DNA of 46,217 nucleotides from assembly GCA_040255675.1 (NCBI GenBank), contig JBDZVM010000032.1:1-46217 (forward strand), written 5' to 3'. Position numbers and translations under genes: made by a program. The notes under the pieces are model-generated. The model saw only the letters and a program-made list of their open reading frames with translations. It searched no databases and was not told where the DNA came from. Shown here in pieces: positions 17,768-25,128 of this stretch (positions are counted from its first letter, which is position 1; every line of letters starts with the position of its first letter). The stretch comes from JBDZVM01 sp040255675. Its GTDB lineage: Bacteria > Actinomycetota > Actinomycetes > Acidothermales > Acidothermaceae.

Positions 17768-18352
17768 GGTGTGGATACGCCGTTTCTTCGGTTTTTCGTC
17801 GGGTGGCGCGGCCGGGGGCTTGGGTTCTTCGTCGTCGTCGGGGATACCGCGGGTTAAGCCGCGGGCCATTGACGGCACCCAGTGCTTTTCAATCATCCAC
17901 GAGAGAGTTCCATAGAATGGGATTGCCCACAGCGGCATCGTCGACAGGTCGGCGCCAGGATGGCGCTGCAGAAACTCGGCGCCGTTCATGTTGAAGCCGT
18001 CCGGGTCGGTCACAAGAGTATTCTCGGGCGTCTGCCTCGCCGAGAATCGGAATGGCGGCATGCCAGTTTCGCCGTCTGGAATTGGAAGACTGGCGACGAT
18101 CCGGCCCTCGCGGCGCCCGATCGTGGCGTCGAGGTGATACTGCGTGCGAAACTGCGAGGGTCCCGCGACCAGCGCGCGCAATGTACGGCGGTCGACGGGC
18201 TCGTTGAACACCCCGGGCAGCACCCTGATCAGTGGAGCGTGCCAGCCCGGGCGAACGTATTGCGCGTAGGCCAACTGCCCTGTACGCAACCGGAACTCAA
18301 TGACGGCCCCCGGCTGGGCGCGGTGCGCGACTCCCAACGCCTCCTTAGGCAT
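17537..18352 (-). CDS. First candidate immunity protein (Imm26-like + RraB-like fusion)
   Basis: This 271-residue protein starts at ATG 18352, 33 bp after the toxin stop, which is the classic immunity position in polymorphic toxin loci. The N-terminal ~150 residues carry the Imm26-like pattern Q-P-G-A-V-I-E-F-R-L-R-T-G-Q and I-R-V-L-P-G-V-F-N. A proline/acidic linker follows, then a basic K-P-K-K-R-R junction and an RraB-like ferredoxin-type domain ending G-Y-Y-D-G-N. It has no signal peptide or membrane segment, so it is cytoplasmic, as expected if it binds the nuclease inside the producer. Compared with the next gene, the N-terminal half has diverged and the C-terminal ~100 residues have not. 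Confidence 0.82.
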   Translation of the reverse strand: MPKEALGVAHRAQPGAVIEFRLRTGQLAYAQYVRPGWHAPLIRVLPGVFNEPVDRRTLRALVAGPSQFRTQYHLDATIGRREGRIVASLPIPDGETGMPPFRFSARQTPENTLVTDPDGFNMNGAEFLQRHPGADLSTMPLWAIPFYGTLSWMIEKHWVPSMARGLTRGIPDDDEEPKPPAAPPDEKPKKRRIHTTHISIFQKRDDAEKAAEAIRELGLKNIEVDQDAGTDEWVVWAQRPGRPDPDTEDQVEQIAAANNGYYDGNMVGPLN

Positions 18353-18385
18353 TCTTGCAGCCTATCCTTCGCATTACGGCAACTG

Positions 18386-20887
18386 TCACTCTTCTTCCTC
18401 CTCGCCGACCGAGCCACCACCGCCGAACCCGGCCTCGTACTCCAATCCTGTCGCTGCGTCGTCAGCGTAGATTTCGGCTGTCTCTGGGTCGGTTTCCTCT
18501 AGTTGCTCGATCGACATGCCGAGCTGCTCTTCGACAACGCTATTGACTTTTAACTCTTCGACTCGGCTGGCAAAGTCGGGGTCTAGCGACAGCGCCCTAC
18601 TGTAGTCTGTGCGGCCCTGCTCGAAGGCTTCGGCGTTCTTGGGATCGATCACGTTGGTCGCGTTGCCTGTGGCATTCTTTCCGCCGAAGTAATCAAGGAC
18701 GCCTTGCTCGGCTCCCCGAGCTTCCGTCGGGGTGAGCGGCTTCTCGTTCAGGATGATCTGGTCATCGCCGTTCGCGCGATCGTAGGTCATCTCGACGGTC
18801 GGCTCTTGCCGACCGGTGCTCGGGTCATAGATGCGCATCGGGCGTTTGACGTGGCTGTATAGCCGACGCGATGGTTTGACCGATTGACCCACGTACTTCA
18901 CGCGCCCGTTCTTGCCGACAACGGCGTAGATGAAGACGCCGGTGGCGGAAGCTCTGTCGACTGACCCCGGCTGAGGCGCAGGGCAGTCGGCTCCGCCGAG
19001 GCTTTGGGCGGCTAGTCCGCTGGGATCGACTGTGTTGACCGGGTCGTCGAGTGCATAGCTGTAAGGCTGAAGCGTCTGGCTAAGCGCTGGGTCGATGGTC
19101 AGAAACTGGTCAGTAGCGGGATCCTCGTACCGGGCCAGGAGGTAGGCGAAGCCTGTGCCGGTATCGGTGTAGGCGCCAGCGAATCCGAAGGGTGTCGATG
19201 CCTGCAGCGGCGGAATGCCTTGGGCGTAAGGCAGAATCGTCGGCCCGTCGTCTTGGATTCGCTTCCCGGTCGGGGTGTAGGTGGGGCTTCCGACAGGCTG
19301 GCCAGTCGTGTTGGTGAGCAGGCGAGCTGAGCCGAGGCGGTCCGAGTGTAAGTACACAGGGCCTCCGGACGACGGCTGCCCCAGCACGTCCGTTTGTTCG
19401 ACGACGACGCCGTCTGGACCACTGATGTAGTCGTGAGTGCCGTCAGACAACAGGGTGGGGATTCCGGCGAGCATGTCCCACGTGAACGTCTGACTTGTAG
19501 TCGTCGGAACGACCGTAGTGGTGTCGTCCACTGTGGTCACGGAGGAGGCGCGGAGCCCATCGCCGTTGTACGTGTAGGCGGCCGTGACCGGTGCCTGGGG
19601 TCGAATCTGGCCTAGACCGGTAACTTCGACAAGGTCGTGTTGGGCGCCGCCGAGGCCGCCGTCCGGGGTGTCGAGTCCGTTGCGGTCGCCGGCAGGCCCG
19701 ACTTGGGTGGCGGGGTGGGTGTAGCCATCGCCGAGTTCGCCTTCGGCGTCACGGCCAAACCCGTCGACCTTTTCGTAGACGGTGGCGATCAGCGAATGCA
19801 CAGACCCGCCCGCCACCGCCGACGCGGTCACGCCGTCGATGAGCTGCGGGCTGGGGCAAATCTTCGGGGTGTCTTCGTCGTCGCTGACGCACGTGTGGCC
19901 GGGTTGGCTGATCTGGCCGGTGTTGTCGTCGCCCCAGCCGAACACCTGCCCCCGCGTCGACAATGCGAGCGCGTGCGCGCCGCCGGCGGCGAGCATTTTG
20001 ATCGTAGGCAGGCCGCGGATTTGGGTGGGCTGGTCGACGGTTTGCGGCAGATCGGGGCCGAGACCGAGTTGGCCGTAGTGATTGCTACCCCAGGCGAACA
20101 CCGCTCCGGTGGTGGTGAGTGCGTAGGATGACGCACCACCGGCGGCCACCTGGACGACGCCGTCGACGCCGTCGACCAAAGTCGGCAACAGCACCGCGCC
20201 ATGCGAGCGATTGCCGTTGCCGCCCGTGCTCGAGGGGCAGCCGCCGGCGCGACCATTGTCGTGGCCGCCGCCTGGAACGCCGCCGTTGCCGACCCCGTTG
20301 TCGGTCTTGCACGCCGATCCGCCCTTGCCGTTGCTACCGGTATTTCCGTTGCCACCATTTCCGTTGCCCTGGCCATTTCCGTTGCCGCGGTTGGTGGTTT
20401 GGGCGTCGTGAGCTTGGCTCGGGTCGGCGGGGTGCGGGCCGAGGGCACCCCAGGTGTAGGCGTGCCCGTCGGACGTGGCGGCGAGAACGTGGGTAGGCCC
20501 GTCGGGCAGCGCTCCCGCGGATATGTCTACGGCTGGCGGCAGACTTTGCACGAGTACCGGCACATGTGAGTCAGTGGTTGTGCCGTTGCCGACTTGTCCC
20601 TGATCGTTCTCGCCCCAGGCATAAACGTCGCCATCCGTGGTGAGCGCGTAGCTCGTGTCCCCGCCGGCAGCGACGATGACAACGTCGCTCAATCGCGGTA
20701 CTTGGATCGGCGTGCTCGAATCGAGAGTCGTGCCGTTGCCAAGCTGCCCGTGACTGTTCGACCCCCACGCGAATACCCGCCCAGCGCCGTCCGATAAAGA
20801 CTGCCTACGCGCGCCGGCGAGAGCGGAAAGCGACGTACGCGGCAGCGAGTCCGAACACGATGGCTGCGATTTCGGCGATTTCGGCAA
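18386..20887 (-). CDS. RCC1-repeat / RHS-core / GIY-YIG nuclease polymorphic toxin (5' end uncertain)
   Basis: The frame allows up to 833 residues. Residues ~35-380 hold RCC1-like propeller repeats (V-F-A-W-G-S-N-x-x-G-Q-L-G-x-G), interrupted by a Gly/Asn-rich insert. Residues ~440-635 are an RHS core end with L-H-S-D-R-L-G-S-A-R, A-R-Y-E-D-P-x-x-x-x-F-L-T-I-D-P and D-P-V-N-T-V-D-P-S-G. Residues ~645-735 form a GIY-YIG nuclease: F-I-Y ... K-Y-V-G-Q-S, R near 674 and E near 727. The final ~80 residues are very acidic and end in poly-Glu. Only a TTG at 20887 can start the full frame, and it lies inside the upstream membrane-protein gene, so the gene may be 5'-truncated. Two immunity-type genes follow. 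It is predicted to cut DNA. Confidence 0.82.
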   Translation of the reverse strand: MPKSPKSQPSCSDSLPRTSLSALAGARRQSLSDGAGRVFAWGSNSHGQLGNGTTLDSSTPIQVPRLSDVVIVAAGGDTSYALTTDGDVYAWGENDQGQVGNGTTTDSHVPVLVQSLPPAVDISAGALPDGPTHVLAATSDGHAYTWGALGPHPADPSQAHDAQTTNRGNGNGQGNGNGGNGNTGSNGKGGSACKTDNGVGNGGVPGGGHDNGRAGGCPSSTGGNGNRSHGAVLLPTLVDGVDGVVQVAAGGASSYALTTTGAVFAWGSNHYGQLGLGPDLPQTVDQPTQIRGLPTIKMLAAGGAHALALSTRGQVFGWGDDNTGQISQPGHTCVSDDEDTPKICPSPQLIDGVTASAVAGGSVHSLIATVYEKVDGFGRDAEGELGDGYTHPATQVGPAGDRNGLDTPDGGLGGAQHDLVEVTGLGQIRPQAPVTAAYTYNGDGLRASSVTTVDDTTTVVPTTTSQTFTWDMLAGIPTLLSDGTHDYISGPDGVVVEQTDVLGQPSSGGPVYLHSDRLGSARLLTNTTGQPVGSPTYTPTGKRIQDDGPTILPYAQGIPPLQASTPFGFAGAYTDTGTGFAYLLARYEDPATDQFLTIDPALSQTLQPYSYALDDPVNTVDPSGLAAQSLGGADCPAPQPGSVDRASATGVFIYAVVGKNGRVKYVGQSVKPSRRLYSHVKRPMRIYDPSTGRQEPTVEMTYDRANGDDQIILNEKPLTPTEARGAEQGVLDYFGGKNATGNATNVIDPKNAEAFEQGRTDYSRALSLDPDFASRVEELKVNSVVEEQLGMSIEQLEETDPETAEIYADDAATGLEYEAGFGGGGSVGEEEEE

Positions 20888-21278
20888 GTACCTGCGACGA
20901 GCCCGTGGGGGTTTCCTTCAACCCGAACAAACCCCAAATTACCGACCACCAAAAGAAAATGAGCGTAACGGCGCCGAACCCGGCCGCGGCTAAAGCGGGC
21001 AGCCAATGTCGCCACACCAAGACCGCGATGCCGAGGATCAAGCCGCCGATGGCGTTGAGCAAGAACAGCGGCCCGATCGTCGCGAGGGTGCGAAAACCTT
21101 GCACATCCCAAAGATTGAAGTGGACGACGGCGGAGAGCAGCACGGCGGCCGCGGTCAATCCGCGAAGGACGTCGAGGCCCATATGTGGCTCGACGGTCGG
21201 TCCGACAAGGTCGGAAAGGCGGCCCCGGGTGGAGGATCGGCCCCGGGTGGAGCTTCGGCTGGGTGCACGGACGCTCAT
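20805..21278 (-). CDS. Four-helix membrane protein of unknown function
   Basis: The ATG at 21278 is supported by AAGGGAG about 10 bases upstream, giving 157 residues. An Arg/Ser-rich N-terminal tail of about 35 residues (with a repeated S-S-T-R-G-R) is followed by four hydrophobic segments at about 35-55, 62-82, 85-110 and 125-150, and a basic R-S-R-R-R-A end. Small four-helix proteins of this sort are common in actinobacteria and have no assigned role. It sits between the CIS operon and the toxin, and its 3' end overlaps the toxin frame by up to 83 bp. Confidence 0.8.
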   Translation of the reverse strand: MSVRAPSRSSTRGRSSTRGRLSDLVGPTVEPHMGLDVLRGLTAAAVLLSAVVHFNLWDVQGFRTLATIGPLFLLNAIGGLILGIAVLVWRHWLPALAAAGFGAVTLIFFWWSVIWGLFGLKETPTGSSQVLAEIAEIAAIVFGLAAAYVAFRSRRRA

Positions 21279-21376
21279 CGGCGATCAGCTCCCTTCACTG
21301 TCAATAGTGGGGAACGGACGACGCCGCGCGCTGGTTCAGTCGAGCGCTCACCGGAACGCCGCGGCTATAGATCGCC

Positions 21377-21829
21377 TCAGCTGTAGATGATGAGCAAAAC
21401 CACGAGCACGATCAGCGCGACGACACCGGCCGCGATGATTGGCCACCACCACATCCACCACGGCGTGGGCCGCGGTTCAGGTTCGGGCTCGGGCAACGGC
21501 TCCGGCTCAGGCAGAGGCTCTGGCTCGGGCGCGACCACCACAACCGGGTGCATCGGAGCGCCGCAGCGCACGCAGTATTCAGCACTGGGCTGATTCGGCT
21601 CGGCGCATTCAGGGCACGCGAGCGCGGCCAGCGACGCGTGCCCGACAGTGCCTGGCAGCCGGCGCAATCCGCCGTCGCCCGACGACTCGCCGACGGGCGG
21701 AATTACTCGCTCGCGCGCCCAAAACAGCGGGTAATCGCAGGCACGACAAAAATCGTTCGCGTCGCGGCGGGCGAAGTCGACCGATCCCTGCGTGCCACAT
21801 TGCGGGCAGTCGACCAACGTGCTGCTCAC
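21377..21829 (-). CDS. Tail-anchored double zinc-ribbon protein of the CIS operon
   Basis: This 150-residue protein has its ATG at 21829 overlapping the tail-protein stop (ATGA). Two zinc ribbons are visible: C8-P-Q-C11 with C28-R-A-C31, and C72-P-E-C75 with C86-V-R-C89. A Pro/Glu repeat linker follows (residues ~96-115), then a Trp-rich start to a single C-terminal transmembrane helix (~126-149). The predicted topology is cytoplasmic zinc ribbons on a flexible arm anchored to the membrane. It is not a standard phage-tail part. Its operon position suggests it attaches CIS particles or a CIS partner to the cell membrane (inference). Confidence 0.85.
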   Translation of the reverse strand: MSSTLVDCPQCGTQGSVDFARRDANDFCRACDYPLFWARERVIPPVGESSGDGGLRRLPGTVGHASLAALACPECAEPNQPSAEYCVRCGAPMHPVVVVAPEPEPLPEPEPLPEPEPEPRPTPWWMWWWPIIAAGVVALIVLVVLLIIYS

Positions 21830-22614
21830 TGCTCCACCTCTCCGTTTCCGGATTCGCCAAGGTCGCCGGGGCTGGTCGACGGTTCGTCGTGTGATTGCCG
21901 GACGTCGGGGATCTCGGGCGGGCCGAACGCGCGTCGCTGCCCGTCATCGTCGAGTAGCCGGTCGCCCGGCAGCCTGTCATCGGCAGGGTCGTCGAGGATT
22001 CCGTCGAGTAACCGGCGCGGGGTCGTTTCCGAGCTTTCCGCTGACGACGACCGCTGTTCCGGCAGTACCGGCTCCGCGGGAAGTTCGGGACGAAGCGGCT
22101 CGCTCGGCAAGATTTGCCGCTCATCGACCCACAATTCGATGGCGACGTGCGCGGGTACTTCGTCGCGCACAAGTGCGACGAAGTCGGCTTCCGACAACCA
22201 GCCGGTCGAAGCGACTCGCAGCCGCACCCATGGAGGGCCAAGAGGCGCGCCACCTTCGGCGAAAACGCCTCCGCTGTCTTCGATTTCGACGGGCGCGCCG
22301 CTAATAAGCTCAAGAAACTGCCGTAGACCGTGGCGAGTACCGCGCCACGCGAGCATACGTGCCGACGCTTGCACGATTTGTCGTTGCAGCGTGTGCGGCA
22401 GCGACGCGTCGACCGACTCGACGCCGATCCACGAGGCCAGCCAGCGCACCATCGGCTCGGGCGCGACCGACACGTCGAGCACGCTCTCGAGATTGTCGAC
22501 GCCGTCGAGCATCGTGGTCGCGACTTCTTGAAATATCGAGACGAAGCGCACGAAGAAATCGTCCTCGACCATGCCCACCGGCAATTGGGCGAGCAGCCAG
22601 TCGTCGCGCCTCAT
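21826..22614 (-). CDS. CIS baseplate protein, phage tail protein I family
   Basis: The ATG at 22614 (M-R-R-D-D-W-L-L-A-Q-L-P) is preferred to the longer upstream frame, which would overlap the baseplate J gene. This gives 262 residues. The N-terminal ~170 residues match the P2 gpI-like wedge proteins of phage-tail-like systems: L-P-x-G-M, F-Q-E-V-A-T-T-M-L-D-x-V-D-N-L, then W-L-A-S-W-I-G and W-R-G-T-R-x-G-L. The C-terminal ~80 residues are acidic, Asp/Pro-rich and probably disordered. It follows baseplate J by 31 bp and overlaps the zinc-ribbon gene by 4 bp. Confidence 0.88.
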   Translation of the reverse strand: MRRDDWLLAQLPVGMVEDDFFVRFVSIFQEVATTMLDGVDNLESVLDVSVAPEPMVRWLASWIGVESVDASLPHTLQRQIVQASARMLAWRGTRHGLRQFLELISGAPVEIEDSGGVFAEGGAPLGPPWVRLRVASTGWLSEADFVALVRDEVPAHVAIELWVDERQILPSEPLRPELPAEPVLPEQRSSSAESSETTPRRLLDGILDDPADDRLPGDRLLDDDGQRRAFGPPEIPDVRQSHDEPSTSPGDLGESGNGEVEQ

Positions 22615-22645
22615 AACACGAAACCGATGTTCGCGAAACCGATGT

Positions 22646-24616
22646 TCATCGCACCACGACCTGATGCGCCGCCGACAGGAACAACGAGTCGCGGTCGAGG
22701 CGCACGAGATCGCGCCCGCTGCCCAGGCGTCGTCCGGTGCGAAGGTCGTATTCGAATAGCAGCACTTCGTCGACGCGATCGACGCCTTCGATCGCTTCGA
22801 TGAGCTGCGCGATATTCGCCGCGTTGATGTCAGCGTCGAACGGCCAGCCTTCGCCTTCGGGGCCACCGGTCAGCGGGTTGATGAATTCGCCAAGGGCGTC
22901 GAGCACTCGTTGACGCACCAACGCCGCGGGGCGGCCAGGCAGCGAACGAACGAGCGCGGCGACGCTTAAGCCTTGGTAGTAAGGGGTCGCGACTTCGATC
23001 GAGGTGCCGACGAGCCGGCGCTCGTCGAGATGCGCGCGAATCGTCGCGAGCAGCGGTTCTGGCAGCGCGTAGTCGTCGAGCTTGTGGTTTTGCGGAGTGC
23101 TGCGCACATGCGGGACGACGAGCACCCGCACCGGCCCACCAGGTCGCGCCGGCGCCAGGCAACGAACTCGAGCAACTTCGATCGACGCTTCTTTGGTGAG
23201 CCGCACGAAATCGCCCGGTGTGACGGCGCGCTGGCCGCTGCGTAGCGTGAGCGGTCCGCGGACTTTCGCGTCGGCGATGCTTTCGGCATCGACGCCGCCG
23301 CCAGCCGGCGCGAGGTTGGTGACATGGTCGATGAACGGCAAGCTCGAACGCAACACGGTCAGGGTTTGCGCGCCGACGTTGCCCACCGCGCCGCCGCCGA
23401 AGCGGTAGCCGGTGAGCAGAATTTCGGCGCCGTCACGCGGAATCGCGCCGAGTTGCTTCACGCTGCCGTCGGCGTACCGAACTCGTGGGCCGAACGAAAC
23501 CGTGCCGGTGGCGCCATCGACGACGACGTGGCGATCGTGCGGGCTCGATTCGGTGAACGCGTCGACCTCCTGCCAGTCGGCAGCGCCGTCCAAATCGACG
23601 ACGCGAACGACTTCACCCGGACGTCGCGGCAGCACAGGCAACCGAGATGTCGTAAAGCGTTGACCGGGTCGACCGTTGCTGCGGCCGAGGCTTTCCTGTC
23701 CGACCGTTGCCGCGTGTTCGGCGGGCACCGTGCCACCGAGCGCGTCGACGTGAAGTGTGCGAATCTTCGGAGACGCCTGATACGTCGGCTGGCCCGGCAT
23801 GGGCGCGAGCAGCCGAGCCCGCAGCCAGTAAGCCCGGGTGCCGCCGAGGGTGACTGGCTCGTGCAACATCGGCACCAGCAATTGCACGAAGCCGTCGCGG
23901 TTGAGCCCGCCGGTGGAGTCGTCGTGCACGGTGGCGGTAAGCCAGCTTTCGCCACCCCATACCTCCCACGAAAGCGGGGGATTGCGTGGGTCGACGCCGA
24001 TGCCTTCGGCGGAAGCGCTGACGCTGATGCGCAACAACATGCCCGCGAGGCTTCCTTCGAAGCCGAGGTAGAACGCGTCGCCCGGCGTAAGCACGGGCGA
24101 TGAGAAGCAGGTGACCGATGCCCCCTCGTAGCGCAAGTCTTCCCAGACGTCGGTGAACTGGGTTTCTTCCGCGCCGTGCGAATCAAATGGCGTGGCCGGT
24201 GCCGTCAAGGCAGCGTGCAGCCGCGGCGGCGCGATCACGAGGTCGCGTGTCGTGGTGAATACGACCGATTCGCGTTCGGTGGTGCCCGTCGTCGCGACTT
24301 GCGTGCCCCCAGGCACAGTCACGGCTTGGTCGAGCACCGTCGACAGCCAAAAGGTCAGATCGGCACGGGCGACGGACGGCGGGAAAGGCTCGATGCCGAC
24401 GAGATTGAGAAAGTGCACGTAGAACCGCTCGGGCACCTGGTTAAGCCGGAACAGCACCATTTCGCTCATCCAGGCAAAGAGCTCGATGAGCGCGACTCCG
24501 GGATCGGAAACGTTGTGGTTCGTCCACTCGGGGCAGTAGCGAGGGATCAGCCGCTTGGCTTCGTCGACCAGGTCTTGGAAGCGCCGGTCGTCGAGGTCGG
24601 GCGCGGGTAGCGGCAT
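22646..24616 (-). CDS. CIS baseplate J-like wedge protein
   Basis: This 656-residue protein belongs to the baseplate assembly J/gp47-type group of contractile systems. It starts M-P-L-P-A-P-D-L-D-D-R-R-F-Q-D-L-V-D-E-A, typical of the long actinobacterial and cyanobacterial CIS version. The central and C-terminal parts carry V-R-G-P-L-T-L-R-S-G-Q-R-A-V-T-P-G-D-F and P-L-T-G-G-P-E-G-x-G-W-P-F, hallmarks of the family. It forms the baseplate wedge together with gp25 and tail protein I. The gp25 gene ends 2 bp upstream. Confidence 0.92.
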   Translation of the reverse strand: MPLPAPDLDDRRFQDLVDEAKRLIPRYCPEWTNHNVSDPGVALIELFAWMSEMVLFRLNQVPERFYVHFLNLVGIEPFPPSVARADLTFWLSTVLDQAVTVPGGTQVATTGTTERESVVFTTTRDLVIAPPRLHAALTAPATPFDSHGAEETQFTDVWEDLRYEGASVTCFSSPVLTPGDAFYLGFEGSLAGMLLRISVSASAEGIGVDPRNPPLSWEVWGGESWLTATVHDDSTGGLNRDGFVQLLVPMLHEPVTLGGTRAYWLRARLLAPMPGQPTYQASPKIRTLHVDALGGTVPAEHAATVGQESLGRSNGRPGQRFTTSRLPVLPRRPGEVVRVVDLDGAADWQEVDAFTESSPHDRHVVVDGATGTVSFGPRVRYADGSVKQLGAIPRDGAEILLTGYRFGGGAVGNVGAQTLTVLRSSLPFIDHVTNLAPAGGGVDAESIADAKVRGPLTLRSGQRAVTPGDFVRLTKEASIEVARVRCLAPARPGGPVRVLVVPHVRSTPQNHKLDDYALPEPLLATIRAHLDERRLVGTSIEVATPYYQGLSVAALVRSLPGRPAALVRQRVLDALGEFINPLTGGPEGEGWPFDADINAANIAQLIEAIEGVDRVDEVLLFEYDLRTGRRLGSGRDLVRLDRDSLFLSAAHQVVVR

Positions 24617-24618
24617 GG

Positions 24619-25128
24619 TCAGTCCTCTTCGTGCGGGATGACATAGAACGGATGGACGAGATTACGACGGTCGTTGGTCGCGCGCACACGGTAGTTGATG
24701 TGGATGCGTACCAGCGACGAATCGCCGACATCGGGGACGACGTCAACCCCTTCGACCTCGACCCGCGGCTCCCACTGGGCGACGGCTTCGCGAACCGCTT
24801 GTGCCATCAGGCCGAGCAGGTTCGGCGTGACCGGCTCGAACAGCATTTCCCAGATGCGGCAGCCGAATTGCGGTCGCATGACACGTTCGCCCGGTGCGGT
24901 GATGAGCACGATGCGGATCGACCGGTCGAGGTCTTGCGCGCCGCTGGTGAGTCGAAGCGCGCCAGTGTGGTCGACACCCATCGGCCAGCTGATGCCACGC
25001 CCGATGAACGACGCGTCGACCGACGAGGTACCCGGCGCGCCTGGCGCGTGGGAGGGTACGGCCGGGGTGTTCGCCGGCAGGCCCGCCGACCGCGGGACGG
25101 GAAGTCCAGATGACGGCTGTTCGCTCAA
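24619..25128 (-). CDS. CIS baseplate wedge protein, gp25/W-like
   Basis: This 169-residue protein has a Pro/Ala-rich N-terminal extension of about 40 residues, then the gp25-like lysozyme-fold domain. The domain contains the conserved G-R-G-I-S-W-P, the I-R-I-V-L-I-T-A-P-G-E-R-V-M-R-P-x-F-G-C strand and a later E-P-R-V-x-V loop. In contractile tails this protein couples the first sheath ring to the wedges. Its ATG overlaps the spike gene's stop (ATGA), and baseplate J follows after 2 bp. Confidence 0.92.
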   Translation of the reverse strand: MSEQPSSGLPVPRSAGLPANTPAVPSHAPGAPGTSSVDASFIGRGISWPMGVDHTGALRLTSGAQDLDRSIRIVLITAPGERVMRPQFGCRIWEMLFEPVTPNLLGLMAQAVREAVAQWEPRVEVEGVDVVPDVGDSSLVRIHINYRVRATNDRRNLVHPFYVIPHEED

